From Primula veris (lineage: Eukaryota > Streptophyta > Magnoliopsida > Ericales > Primulaceae), in the NCBI GenBank assembly GCA_963682055.1, contig OY821750.1:31132402-31196401 (forward strand): DNA of 64,000 bases. The letters run 5' to 3'. The notes under the pieces were generated by a model, which worked only from the letters and a program-made list of their open reading frames with translations, was not told where the DNA came from and did not search any database. How positions within the stretch are numbered: position 1 is the stretch's first letter; every line of letters starts with the position of its first letter. A program made the translations under genes and the position numbers. This document shows, one piece after another, positions 23,391-36,902 of the stretch.

Positions 23391-25688
23391 TGGATATTTA
23401 AGTGAATTGATAATTGATAAAAGATAATATTTATAATAATGTAAAATATCACAGTCGAATGGTACCTAAAACATTTTGTTATGTACCTAAAACATTATTA
23501 ACTTGAGATTAAATCGAAGAAACTTGCTGAGAATAGATTGACCTGATTTTAAATTTTGATATGGAAATCTACGATACAAATATGTAGTTTAGTAAAATAA
23601 ATACTACGCATCAAGTAAGGAGATGCATGTCATATGGTTAATTAGACGCCACATTTGGTATTATTTTCGAATAAGTTAAATTTTTATAATCGCAACTAAA
23701 AAAATACATTGATTGAAATAAAAACTATCAAAATATATGAGAGCTTGTTCTTTTCGGAGATTTCCATATCGAATTTTAAAATCAGAGTCAAGCTCAATAT
23801 GTTTATTTAATCTGTAATTTATTTGTGAAGATATGAATATTTACATATGCATGGACCAAGTAATTAAGAGCATAGTCAAGCTCAGTTGCCCACATCTAAT
23901 ATATAATTTCTAAGTTGGTTATTTATCCACTAAATTTTGATAAATATTAACGTTGTGCACAAGTTAAAACACTAGTTATATATTTGCCCAATATTGGTCA
24001 ATTCTAAAAATTATCGGAAAAACTTAAGTCTGTGTTGAAAGGTGTCCCCATGAATTGAAATCAGTTAAATTGTTATCATTTAATTTAGTTGTAATATATT
24101 ATGTGCTTAGTTTTCAAAATTTAGCTAGCTAACCATTGATCAGGGCCGGATTTTGGGCTAGGTATAAGAAGCACGGACTTACAGTCCCAAAAAACGTATA
24201 TTTTCAACGATCCCGTTTGGAAAAATATTATATATATATATAATTCATTTTCTTTCTCTAATCAATAGTTATTTATGGTCGAGTGATTGATTTACTTACT
24301 AAACAGTCTAGTCAATCCGTGTTTGAATTTTTACGGAAACAATATTTTGTTTTTTTATTTTATTATAGAATTTTTTTTCATTTTATGTAAGATTCTATGT
24401 GATCTTCTATATTAAAGAAAACAGGAAATGAGCTGATTTGTTAAATAGATAACATATTTGGTCATTGATTTTCTTTTTAAAATATTATAGTATAACTTTA
24501 GGTCGAGTGCGAAATTTGTAAAAATTTTGCTTCGTATCGTTGATTTTTTTGTTAAATGTGTTATACTTTTTGGATATAATATTTTTTAGCTTAATATTTT
24601 ACCATTTATTAATCGTATCTTATAAGTTTTATTTAAATATTTTTTTTATGAAAAAAAACCCCTATTTTTAACATGGTCTAAGGCCCCTAAAATTCTGAAA
24701 AAGGATAATGTATAATGAAAAATAATTTAATCTAACCACACTAAGAAAAAGTTGAAATAGATTCCATGTGGTGATCAAGAGTGGTTACAAGTTTACTAAG
24801 AGGAAAAGTCTTTTTTTGCCAGTTTTGAGACTAATTTAAAGATACATTAATTCTTAAAAGTAACTATCGTGAGACTCGTGACTATGATACGTCTAATTAA
24901 GACATAAAATCAATGTAATCTCGTTATCAATTTTTTTAAACTCAAATCGTGATCTTCTGCATGTTTTTCGTAACAAGAGGAGACGTCATGTGTTTGATCC
25001 CTTCGGCCTCTAAAAAAGAAACTTGTAATTAAGATCGGGAAAATAACTAGGTGGATACATTTGGGACCATAGCTAATTTCCTTATGATAAAATTGATGAA
25101 ACTGTAAACTTTTTCAATGTATTTTGATTAAAATATTTAAAAATTAAGGTATTAGATTCCTCCCCATGTTATGAAAAAAAAAATTGAGTATGAAAAAAGA
25201 ATCATATAAAATATGAACTCATTAAAGTTTTTGTTTCCGTACCCGGCCGGATGAGAGCCTGTCACAAAATTCCCATCTCGAAATGGCGACTCACTGTTTG
25301 ACTCATTAATCAAAAATCAATATAGTGCATCCAATTTTTGAAATTAGTTCAAAATTGCTTTGTACAATATTCCTTGTATATAATTAAGCCTTCCAAGAGA
25401 ACTACTATTTACTAATACATTTTAATCTGGTTATTAGTAAAAGGCTAGCTATAAGTGGCGAGCTGGACTCTCTTACGATGCAAGTCTAGACACTAGACGT
25501 TAGCCCCGACTCTTCGTCTGTCTTTCTTCTCGCTTTGCCCCCTTTATGATCTTGTTTCCCCCTCCCAAGTATCTTATATCAATTCATTTGATGCATCATC
25601 AATCCATGATAGCGTGGATCGAGTAGGAGAGCGTTAAGGCAATATTACGAGTGAGATGGAGTCATGAGAGTTAACGCTTTTCCTAATT
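23391..25688. other. Gene-free AT-rich stretch
   Basis: No gene, RNA or complete mobile element recognised. Some phrases recur in the window: TGGAAATCTACGATACAAA near 23560 is partly echoed in inverted form near 23757 (GGAGATTTCCATATCGAATTT), suggesting a decayed inverted-repeat element at about 23520-23790. Confidence 0.45.
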
Positions 25689-25770
25689 CACTACAAAAAA
25701 AATATCAATTTACCATCAGTTAATTAACAACAATCGGCGTCTGATGGTAAACTGATATTTTTTTGTAGTG
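25689..25770. mobile_element. 82-bp hairpin MITE with CACTACAAAAA ends
   Basis: Near-perfect palindrome: CACTACAAAAAAAATATCA and TTTACCATCAG on the left mirror CTGATGGTAAACTGATA and TTTTTTTGTAGTG on the right. It is flanked by a 3-bp ATT on both sides. The CACTA ends and 3-bp duplication point to a CACTA-derived MITE. Its core (TACCATCAGT, AACAACA) recurs in the flanking duplication of the copia element at 47.55 kb. Confidence 0.85.
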
Positions 25771-26734
25771 ATTAGTCTAGTGATCATAATGGTGTTAGTT
25801 GTTCATTGCATATGAGCAGTGTTGGGCGAGTTCCAGACCAGTGGTTTTAAGCACGCGCTTTGCAACTTTAATGCTCAACCATAACACGATTTTTATAGCC
25901 AAGGCTGCAATCTTCGTTGTTCAATTATTCCATGACAATCAACTATCATCTTAGGCGAGGAAATGACGTTAAAAGGAATGTTATATTTCTTTACCAGTTT
26001 TAAATTTCAGTTTGTTTTATTGCCACATTTCTCCATCTTAATCCGTCCATGTTCTTCTTTTCCGTTCCCTCTTAATTCCCCTCTCATCCTCGACTGTTTT
26101 AATATGCTAATAAGACCGAACCATAAATTCAAAAAGTGAGGAGCTGATATTTTATATGATTTTTTTTTCATACTCTATACAAGTTTTTTTCATAATACGG
26201 GAAAGTTTAAAACTCTGTCTCCACCTAGTTTATTCCTATCATACTCTTTTTCAGTCCTCGATGACAATCATAGGATCTTGATCAATTACTTTGTCACTTC
26301 ATTTTAGCAAAAAAGTGTAACCGGAGATTCACTAAGTCATTCATGTGTTGTCTGTAAAGTACTCATCATAACATCTCCGTCAATTTACTCTAAATTATTT
26401 CGTTTGATCAACAGTATTGCAGCATGGTTATATTTTTCTTGTTTTCATTACAAAGCTGAGATTAGCTACCTATTATATTACACTTTGATTTTCTTTTTTT
26501 TTGGCTCCGCCATGCATGTAAGTTGTAACTATTATCAAGGAGACAAAAAAGAAAAAAAAAATAGCTTCTTTACACTCATTTACATATATCATCTGACCTT
26601 TTTCAAAAAAAAAAAAGTCAAAAAGAAAAACTGTCACAACATACCACTACGAATCTTTCTTTAGAACGATAAAGAAAAATATCAACCAGTATTACAAAGA
26701 TAAAAATTAAAATAAAGATACGGGATATATACGA
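25771..26734. other. Gene-free stretch and likely 3'UTR of the Rab-GAP gene
   Basis: No coding frame is recognised. The right end, next to the TBC stop codon at 26735, should contain its 3'UTR and poly(A) site (minus sense, T-rich). The rest is AT-rich intergenic DNA. Confidence 0.45.
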
Positions 26735-29700
26735 CTACATAATTTCATCATCTTGAGCGTACAATAAGCACTCGTCCTCAATGGGCAGTGATGGTACAGT
26801 TCCCGGGGGAATACAAGCCGCTCCATCTTCACCGCCACAAAAGCACAAAGCCTCGGCATCTCTAAGGGTCTCATCAAGGTCAATTTGTCCGCTCAGCTCG
26901 TTAATAAATTTTAACAAAGTGTCAAAATCCATTTGCTCACCCATGATTTTACTGCGATGCCTTTTTAGAATAGCAACACAGAAGTATAAATGTAGGTGCT
27001 CGGATAGGTGATGGGTCCATAGTACTTCCCACAATAGCATAGTTTTCTCAAAATCAAATTCCCTGAGAATATAGACAACAATATTTTCCAGATAAGAAAA
27101 CTGCAGGTTCACAAGGAAACAAAGCAACACGTACTCGTCCAACTTCTAATATAACGTCATCAGTTCTCATTTCTCATGATGACTTCTTAATTACGTGTAT
27201 TGTTTAAAGAAACTGAAATTCTAAATCGAAGAAAGCAATTGTTTTCCATGTATCAATCATGTCTTGTTGTTTACGATTCGAATGCAACTGGTTTCGCACA
27301 CAATCAATGTTGCATACCCATGAATCAGCTTTCTTCAGACAAAAAAAAAACTCAAGTATTGCAATTGTACATGTACGTATGTGACTATGTTTATGGTGTA
27401 AGAACACACTCTTTTTCATATGCTGTAGAGAAAAAAATGATAGAAATGAAAAAGAGATGTGATTTTCTGGCTAACCTCTTAAACTGAATAAGAACCCAAC
27501 GGAAGCAAAAGAAATAATTCAAGCAGTCCTGCTGCTTGAAATAATCATGCAGTGGGACATCTAGCAATTCCACCAGCTGCCATGAAGACAATGAAACATG
27601 TTATAATAATGGGGTGTGAGCTGATGAAAAATGCAATAAATATCAAATATAGTAAAAGATGACAATATAGTAAAAGATGACGCAACAGACACAAATCAAT
27701 ACGATTCGGTTACAAGACGCATATACTATATACGACGGCTGTAAAATGGAAATGCAAGCTCCACTACAATTATGGAGTCGATAATAATGATTGTGATATG
27801 ATAGTAGAACATAAATAATAGTAACTCACAGAGAATAGAGAAGAGAGAGAGAGAGAGAGGCGAACCTTTGACAAAGCAAAAAGTTGCGAGTGCATGCCAT
27901 TTTGGTCACGGTTAAAGTTTGGTCCAAGCCGTTCCATCAATGCAACAAAACACCAAAACGTTTCCGCCTCGTCCCCGATCACAAACAACATAGGAGAGAG
28001 AAGATCACTCATTCCCTATAAAACAAAAACAAAAAAGTTAACCCACGCAGAACAAATAACCCAATAGGAAAAGACCAATCTCATTAAGTCTTGCTTAGTA
28101 TAATGATGTAATTATTCATTGACGTTTTCGCGGAAAGAGCAAAATATTCTTAGTTGAAGGAAAGAAGTGGTATCAAGCCATAGTGTTAAACCAATCTAAC
28201 TATCTAAAAGACAATTAAAAAAAAATGAACATACTTCATGAAGAGAGTAATTTCCAGCATCTTATCCCTTAAACACTCACAAGTCCACACACAAAAGGGA
28301 TGAAAAAGTCCATTGGAGATTAACATGAAACAAGCCTTAATACGTGTCATTCAAAATTACAATATAACAGTTACAAACAGCGTAAGTACCTGACAATAGC
28401 CAAGGTCGAAATTGTAGAATGAATATGTCAGCAATATGTCGTGTAAAACATGAGTATTTGGATTGTCGTCCCCATCATAGAATGAGAGTGATTTATCAGT
28501 CCTCACCTTGGAAAAAAAAAACAATAGATCTTGTGACAAAACTGGCTTCTTATTTCAAATGAAAATAGGGAAAAGTATATGAGTAGCATACCACATCTTT
28601 CTCAATAAGGCCTTTCCTCTCCCTAAATTTGGTAAATTTCTTAGCCTGTCCTTGGGATATACTCTGATAAAGGTACAAAGAAAAAAATTCTTGTAAGTAA
28701 TTTCATTCAAAGGAAACTCCATAGTACGTAAATAAACATCAGAGACCATATTTACCAACTAATACGAAGTGTATGAAAAAAAAACCTAATATCCAACAGA
28801 GTTTCAAGCATAAAATTCCCATATCAAATACCAAATAAACTGAGACTTTTGGTAGCAAAACATACAAACAATGTAATTCTGGAATTATCGAGTATTTGTC
28901 TACAATCAACAGAGTACAGACATGTATACACGCAGGAAAAAAAAAGAGCATCATGTGACCCCACCTATAGTCAAAGAGCCAGGTGCCTTACTACAATATA
29001 CTTGAGGTTATATTCAAAAACTTGTATGTACACAAATGGGCTATTTTACTTGAAGAGAAATCAAAAGTGAAGTCACACATCACGAACTAAGGCAAAGTCG
29101 AAATAACATTAAAATATTCCATACAAACACACGAGTAAAAGCAAAATCTAAACATAAACCAGTGTTCTGAGGAAAAAAATACAAAAAGTGGAGCTAACTG
29201 ACTTCTTATAAAATCTGAAAAGCATTTTTGGCATGTGGTATCTAAACGAAGCATGAGAACAAGCAGACAATCATCCAACAGGTAAAATAGGCAACATAAG
29301 TAAGTTTCACGCATAAATTATATTTTATAGAACATATAATTGCAAAAATTAGCTTAAGACAACTAAATACCTGCCACTGGTTCTTTATAGCCTCATATTC
29401 TGACTTTTTCTCTGACTGAAGGTATTCCCTCTCTGCATACGTGGACTCGTATGCATAATATCCCAACAGAAATGGCCACACCTACAATTAAAGCAGCAAT
29501 TATTAGTTTATAGAAGAATGTCCAGAAAATTGAAGGAGAAAAAAGGAGCATACAAACCTCTTTCCGTAAATCGTGATCAACTCCTCCGTGAAATATTCTC
29601 TCTCTTAAAGCATTTGATTCTACGACCCGCCCTTCTGAATCGAAGAAACCTAACCACTGCAGTTAAAAAAAATGAACATTCCAGATAATTCAATTAATAA

Positions 29701-32700
29701 TAGCTTTAAGCGATTGCTAATGTTAACTTATAGTAGTCACTGAAGCCAGTCATGCGTATAAGTGAAGTTGGAAAAAGTACTAGCAGAGCCACCAAATTTT
29801 GAAATCAGTTGACCATTACTAAAGAACACGATACGATAAAAGAAATCATTTAAGAACAATAAGTTTTGGCAGGAAAGAGCACCGCTTACCTCTTCGTGGC
29901 CTAATGATGGCAGACGTGGCTTTCCCCATTCCAATCTATGTTTATCAAGCTGTCATGAGAAGAAAAAAGAATTAGCTGGAGATGAATAATTTCTACTTTA
30001 TTTTACTCATTTGATCGTATTTGATAGGTAGCTTGAGATGAAACAACTTTGTGCAAGTGTGATGCACCTGAGGGGATAACACAGCAGATCACAAGAAGTT
30101 TATGTCCAAATCAGACTTTAGTAGTAACCATTACTGTTTTCACATTATTTGTCAAACTTACAAGCATGGCAACTCTCAACCAGTTTCCTTTATAAAAAAA
30201 AACAAACAGGAAAATAAAAGAAAATGAAAAGAACCCTAATTTACCATTACTGCCTAAGATACACAATCAAGTTAACAGAAAAACAAGCACCGGAAAGCTC
30301 TAATAGTCTTATTTTTGCCCAACTCTAATCCATAATTAACAAAAAGAGCTCACATATCCATGAACATCATAAAGCACAAAAACTCATCAAGAAGCTTGCT
30401 ATCAAAATATGTAACTAAAACAAAACAGAGTAGGAGTGGAATAACAAGAAAAATACACGCAAACTTGATATAATTATCTTAATTACCTCTAATGGATCAG
30501 AGGGAACAGGAACTTTTTTAACTACATCTTCAACATCATTGACAGGATAGCTATGGAGATTTTGAGTATGGTTTCTCCTTTGATTCGCAACAAATTCATC
30601 ATTTTGAAATTCCCCAAACAGTTGCGAAGTTGCATCACGAGCAAATCTGGTTACGAGAGAAAACGTTTCCAAAACTTGAAGTGAAATATCTCGAGCAGGG
30701 TCATGAACTTTCTCTCTCTGACTAACTCTTCCATCAGAGACATCTACTTTATCTCGTTCCTCTTTTGCACCCGATTGGGACTTGCCAACGGAAACAGAAG
30801 AGCTCACGATGGAAACAGCTCTCGGCAATTCCAAGTGGGACAAGGTTCTCTATCAAATATAACAAAACAAGAAAACAAATTAATAAATTCAAGAACAAGG
30901 AATCAGACAGCTCAAAAGGCACCTATGCCGTAATGATTAATGGAATCATAATTTTACATCAAACGGTGACAATACGATTGAAACTCTAGTACACGAGCAT
31001 CCAATTCCTCAAACGAGTTGGTTTTCCTAGAAAATCTATAGATTCTATACTGTTATGCCTAAATAAAAGTATAAAGAACTAATAGCATGTAACAAACCTG
31101 GAGGCGATCTTGAGAATCATTTACAAGAAATACATTTGCATCTTCAGCTGACCTGAAACCATAAATCTGCCATAAATATCTAAACTACTTGACCCATAAA
31201 AGAGACAAGTAGTTAGAAAGTAAAAGAAAGTTGAACTTAAGAACAAAGCTGACATAAAAAAAACGAGACAAACTATATCCAACAAGAATTTTTTAACACG
31301 TTACCAGATTACATATTTATTTAGCGGAATATATTTTTAGACAACACGCAGACTGACTCACTAATCATCTCATAACACATTACTGACAGCTGCTTCTTAT
31401 CCTAAGAAGTGGTTATCAACAAAAAATGACGGAAAACAGACAAAACACTCAAGCTAAAGGCCAATGCACAAAAAAGGAACCTAATCGTCACATTTCCATC
31501 TAGTTTTTAATCTCTCTCCATAAATCCCCGGCAGAAACTAACTATAACAGATACACCTATAAGAAACTTTAATTTCTGGTTAATACCACCTGGCGCTTCG
31601 TACAATTTTAGACCTAATTACTACAGATGTGACATAAAAAAATTCCCACAAACAACTAGTGATAGTCTAAAATACCAACCATGTTTTTCAATAGAGGTAG
31701 TGGATTCGATTCCACACTCCTATCTTGCAACACTGCCAACAGTTGAACCAACATCAAGTAACTTACATTATAAAGACACACTCCCCATCACCACAAATAA
31801 GGGCTCCTCATTATCCCATATAAGGGGGGATGCCAAAAAAATAGAGATTGCAACCCTGAATAGAGAGTTTTATCCACCTTATTGAAACATTCCATGTAAT
31901 CCACCCTTGAATTCATTCGTCAACAAAAACCATACTGAAGATAAGACATTTAGTTTGAAACATGTTTTCTGTCTAAGTGCCTGTTGTCTTTGCCACAAAT
32001 AAATTTCCTTGGTTACCAATAATTGTAGTTTTCCAACATTTTTTGGTTCTTCAATTTTCTTCATCCCCATAGAGGCAAGAGTAAAGATCGTAAACTATAG
32101 AAAACATATTTTGGTCTCAATATGCAGGTACTGATATTCACCAGCTTAAAACCACGTGGGAAGGCGGGTTTCTCTCATGATAGTATGATACTGAACAGAT
32201 TATTATAATCATGGAATGGAAGCAAATAAACAAATGGCTGTTACTTAAAATAAAGGAAAAGAATATTATCTTCCCTGAAAGAACCATTGAAACAAAAAGG
32301 TTTCATATACAGATTTAAAATAGAGACTTTAATAATGTTGAACTAAATTGGCATCAACTCCACCCTAGTGTTCCAAGTTTCTGATGCGATATATAGATAA
32401 GTTCATACAAACATATTTGTTTTTTTAAAATATATCTTCCTTAATTAACAACTACCTTGCAAGGAAAACATGTTGCTTAACGGTAGCCAGGAACTCTTTA
32501 ACACCTCCATTGTAGAAGTAAAAAGGAGGAAATGCTAGGCCTGTAAAACAATTAAAAAACAGAAAGCCTGTGAAGAAGCACCAAGGGAAAATATGTATAA
32601 AACTGCAGAACATGCTATTTAATCTGAAGACTTATATGCTGTGGCGCACTACAAAAATAAGAATAGAGATGATAGAGCATGTGCTCCCTGGTCCAAAAAT

Positions 32701-35123
32701 CCAATTTCTAATGTCTTAAAATAATCATACAACGCCTGCACTATAGTATTGGAGCTTTATGGTGCTTGAAGTACGCAAATGAAGAACCAAATTTTTAATT
32801 TTAACTCGTTAACAAACCAATTATCACATCAATGTTTAAGTTCTTAAATATCCCAACAAGACTGATACAAAAAAGAAAATATGTATGAAATAGAAACTAC
32901 TCTAAATTGACTAAATGGAGTACTAACCCCCCATCACAATGACATAAACCTCTAAAATTCTTAGACCTTAGTACATATTACGAGTGAAGTTAGGTCCCGA
33001 CAACGATTAGTTAACATACATGCATTTGCCCAATGCAACTGAACACAAACTAAATCCGAAAATGTCTTATTACTTTACCTGATGACAAAACGACAATAAC
33101 GTACTGCCACCCGAGCGCTGGAGTGTGACGACGGATTGATCGAACTTCTGTAAAAGGTACCGCCTTGATGGTGTAGAGACTCCTATCTACGTAAATTAAC
33201 AAAACAACTATTTCAGCCACCTAGCTCATAATACTCAAGTATGTGTAAAACAGCAGATAAATAACAACACACCTCTCTCAGACAGCCTTGCATTTGAGTT
33301 TTGCCCTTTATACGGAATCCATGACTACAAAAAAGATCAACTAGATTAATAAATAAGTATACGTACGCATCTCCTATGAATTCAGATATCGACTGAACTT
33401 ACCAAAAACACTGAAAGGCCTTGCTTAATTAACTTCAATCTTCCGCTAATCCTCTCAGAAGCATACTGAGTCGGATGAATTGCAACATTGTCTTTCAAGA
33501 ATATAATTTCTGCACTTTCAGGCTCATTGCCCGAGCTTTTTACACCAGCATCACTACGAATCAAAGTCGTGGAAACCTAAAGGAAAGCACATGTAAAGCT
33601 TTATAGAATTTACAACTTCCAATATTAGCATCTATTTCATACATTAAAACTCAAATAAATATCACTTATCATCATCAATTACATTGATAATTTAAGTCAT
33701 AAAATCCTTTAATAAGTAATAATATACCAGCAACATGCATGCTGCTTTTTCTCCCCTTTTCTGAAAGTATTTCCGGGACTTGCATAAATTTCAAGCAACA
33801 TACTTTACTGGTTAATGTAATACTAGTTCTTGAATTAGTCCAACTTCCAAGCAAACAATATCAAAGGTACCAAATTTTATGGGATTCGGGTAAATCTGAT
33901 CACAGTTGACGCTAGTAAATACACTTTTTGACCATAAAAATCCATACACTCTAAGTCTTCAACGCTAGTAAATACATTGCCAAATTCTTTAAATATTTCA
34001 TTTACTATGTGGTCTATGCAATACCCATACTCAACTAAACTACGCCAAAGTAAATCAACAGCTACACACAAAAAAACGCCAATTGAAAAAATTAAATGAA
34101 ACCCCCAATTAGATATCACGCTAATAAAAGAAATAATTTCGACTTCAGAAAAAAAAGAAAAAAAATTGATTATTTGCTGCTGAGAAGCAGCGAATAGTTA
34201 GTTGCATCAGGTAAACTTTTGTTCATAATTATCGCTATAAAATGTATTTTTCACCCTATAAAACCAGATAATATAAGAACTTCAGTATACAGCCAACGGA
34301 GCCCAACATATACTTAATTCTTTCAACAGTTCATTAATTACGGTTCATGCAATAAACAAATCAAACCACACTCATGAAAATCAATCAACACCGATATACC
34401 AATTGGGTATCGCGCTGATAATCCACAACAAAAGAACATGTAACTTTGAAAAAAGAATAATTGTGAATTAACCAAATACTTGATAGAAAGATTCACCAAT
34501 ATCACAATAATAAGTTACTTACTAACAAGATTAACCAAATTCACAAAAATAAATTAATAATTGGAAATCAACCAAAATTGAATGCGAAAAACGTGAAATA
34601 ATAATATTAAAAGAAAAAACCCAATTGGGTATCACACTGATAAAAATTACAACGCATAAGAGAAAACATGCAAACATTAATAATATTAATAAAAACACTA
34701 ATTGCAAATTAACCAATAACTTCATATAAAGAATAACCAATTTCACAATAATAAATGTGAATTAATTTGGAAAAAAGGGCAATTAATAATCAATATATTA
34801 AAAGAAAAAAACTAAATTCGTAATAGAAAACATGCAAAATATTAATAAAAACACTAATTGCGAATTAACCAATTACTTCATAGAAAGAACAACCAAATTC
34901 ACAATAATAAATGTGAATTAACTTGGAAAAAAAAAAACAATCAATACATTAAAAGAAGAAAAAAAACCTATTCGTAATAAAAAAACACATGCAAAATATA
35001 AATAAAAACAAATAAAAAAATGTAAATTAAACAATTAAATAAAAATAGAATAATTACTTGGTGCTGAGCAGCGGCGGCGTAATCGGCATCATCGGACAAA
35101 TCGTGTAACTCCGCTTCTTGCAT
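26735..35123 (-). CDS. TBC-domain Rab GTPase-activating protein (Gyp7/TBC1D15-like), complete
   Basis: Speeds GTP hydrolysis on Rab/Ypt GTPases, switching off vesicle-traffic signals at endomembranes. Exons: 35058-35123, 33403-33576, 33273-33324, 33079-33186, 32456-32540, 31098-31152, 30487-30849, 29890-29949, 29558-29656, 29371-29481, 28592-28663, 28390-28506, 27866-28015, 27476-27576, 26735-27062: 1941 nt, 646 aa. The start gives MQEAELHDLSDDADYAAA, the conserved plant N-terminus of this family. Residues about 35-165 form the PH-like N-terminal domain (DNVAIHPTQYASERISGRLK, ALGWQYVIVVLSSGLAFPP). Residues 181-301 are a variable linker. The TBC domain follows: VWPFLLGYYAYEST, arginine finger DVVRTDKS (Arg417), glutamine finger YCQGMS (Gln454), ETFWCFVALMERLGPNF. 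The tail is acidic (ECLLYAQDDEIM). All introns are GT-AG. The specific Rab substrate cannot be read from the sequence. Confidence 0.96.
27844..27860. repeat. GA microsatellite in Rab-GAP intron 13
   Basis: A run of GA dinucleotides a few bases from the exon-13 donor (minus-sense CAAAG|GTTCG). On the sense strand it is a CT tract. Likely length-polymorphic. Confidence 0.7.
31680..32100. other. Intronic filler in Rab-GAP intron 5
   Basis: Intron 5 (31153-32455) is one of the longest of this gene. It holds no recognised element. A plus-strand ORF at 31700-31885 (61 codons) and a minus-strand one at 31879-32070 match nothing known and are taken as chance. Confidence 0.4.
33577..35057. repeat. 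Rab-GAP intron 1, with short diverged AT repeats
   Basis: The 1.48-kb first intron contains recurring phrases near its 5' end: ACTAATTGC(A/G)AATTAACCAAT at about 34697 and 34851, CCAA(A/T)TTCACAATAATAAATG at about 34737 and 34891, and GGGTATC(A/G)C(A/G)CTGATAA at about 34404 and 34627. These suggest small tandem duplications (about 150 bp) within the intron. No coding sequence. Confidence 0.55.
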
Positions 35124-35222
35124 CGCAATATACATATTTATATATATATATATATATATTTATTTAGTAAATATATGTAATGTGAAAATAATAGATAGAT
35201 ATATATATAGAGAGAGAGAGAA
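35124..35222 (-). promoter_or_regulatory. Rab-GAP 5' leader with TA and CT microsatellites
   Basis: Immediately upstream of the ATG (minus sense) lie a TATATA run (about 35140-35158), a second TATATA stretch (about 35196-35207) and a CT run (about 35207-35220). A TATA box followed by a short CT-rich leader is possible, but the start site is not determinable here. Confidence 0.4.
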
Positions 35223-36560
35223 TGTTTGCTTACTTATTGGCTAAGGTAATGAAAAAACCAAACAGATGAGAAAAATAAGGTTGTGTTTGGATTAATTACA
35301 ATTAAGTCCATCTGATTTTATTACCTATCAATTAAAGTTCACGCGTAATCGGCATAATACTACCTAGTCGTACCACATATGTACGACTCGTAATGCTGTA
35401 AATATGTAGATAATACAAAAAAACATATTTTAAAATTTAAAAGAATGTGTGGTTGTTAAAAAGGTATAAATAGTTTTATTAGTTTAGATTTTTTATATTT
35501 TTATGAGAGTATGATATTATTGTAATTAATATAAATGTGTATGAGTATTTTTGGAAAAAAAATGGTTAAATTGAGCAGACTCATTTGACTTGTGTTGATT
35601 TATTATAATAGAAAGATAAGGTTTGTTACTTATTGGCTAAGGTAATGAAAAAACCGAACAAATGAGAAAAATAAGGTTGTGTTTGGATTAATTACAATTA
35701 AGTCCATCTGATTTTATTACCTATCAATTAAAGTTCACGCGTAATCGGCATAATACTACGCGTTGTGTGTGCGGCTCGTAATACTGTAAATATGTGGATA
35801 ATACAAAAAAACATATTTTAAAATTTAAAAGAATGTGTGGTTGTTAAAAAGGTATAAATAGTTTTATTAGTTTAGATTTTTTATATTTTTATGAGAGTAT
35901 GATATTATTGTAATTAATATAAATGTGTATGAGTATTTTTGGAAAAAAAGTGGTTAAATTGAGCAGACTCATTTGACTTGTGTTGATTTATTATAATAGA
36001 AAGATAAGGTTTGTTACTTATTGGCTAAGGTAATGAAAAAACCGAACAAATGAGAAAAATAAGGTTGTGTTTGGATTAATTACAATTAAGTCCATCTGAT
36101 TTTATTACCTATCAATTAAAGTTCACGCGTAATCGGCATAATACTATCTAATCGTGCCCATGCGTTACGTGTGCTGCTCGTAATGCAATAAAATATATAA
36201 AATATATATAATTATGATATAAATATGTGGATAATACCAAAAAACATATTCTAAGATTTAAAAAAATGTCTGGTTGTTAAAGAGGTATAAATAGTTTTAT
36301 TATTTTTTATTTTTTATATTTTTATGAGAGTATGATATTATTGTAATTAATATAAATGTGTAGGAATATTTTTAGAAAAAAGTGCCTAAATTGAGCAGAC
36401 TCATTTGACTTATATTGATTTATTATAATAGAAATATAAGATTTGTTACTTATTGGCTAAGGTAACCGAACAAATGAGAAAAATATGGTTGTGTTTGGAT
36501 TAATTACAATTAAGTCCATCTGATTTTATTACTACTATCAATTTTATTACCTATCAATTA
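35223..36560 (-). repeat. ~390-bp tandem repeat (about 3.3 copies) upstream of the Rab-GAP gene
   Basis: The phrase TACTTATTGGCTAAGGTAA occurs at 35231, 35627, 36015 and 36447 (spacings 396, 388, 432). Each is followed by GGTTGTGTTTGGATTAATTA, TCACGCGTAATCGGCATAAT (first three copies), AATGTGTGGTTGTTAAA-type and TTGAGCAGACTCATTTGACT blocks. The fourth copy is partial. On the sense strand of the gene every copy contributes CTTAGCCAATAAG, a CCAAT box, and the first copy lies about 110 bp from the ATG. Copies 1-3 are nearly identical; copy 3 has extra AT-rich bases near 36185. Confidence 0.92.
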
Positions 36561-36902
36561 AGTTCATGTCTACTTGACTTTAACATGTAATTTGTTGTTT
36601 TTATGTAAGCGTTAATGAAAAGTTATGTATTTTATTAGGTCTTTATGAGTTATAATTTGGGAATATTTTGGACGTATATAGTAAAAGCAAAAAAAAAAAA
36701 AAGACGAGGGTTATGTACCTATGCCATTAATACTTGTCATGTTAATTGTATTCCTTACGTCTCCATTTGATTGTCGTGTTCGAAATTAAGTGCAATACGC
36801 GCAAATTTGGCCTTTCGTAGCTTGTACTAAACTTAACGAAATAAAAATTTTCAAATGGTCATGTACTTACGCCATTGGTACTTGGCATGTTATTTCTACT
36901 CC
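36561..36902. other. Gene-free stretch
   Basis: AT-rich filler between the tandem promoter repeat and MITE copy B. No feature recognised apart from an A-run near 36690. Confidence 0.5.

Noticed and set aside
26781..27011. 76-codon plus-strand ORF
   Set aside because: Antisense shadow of the last exon of the Rab-GAP gene.
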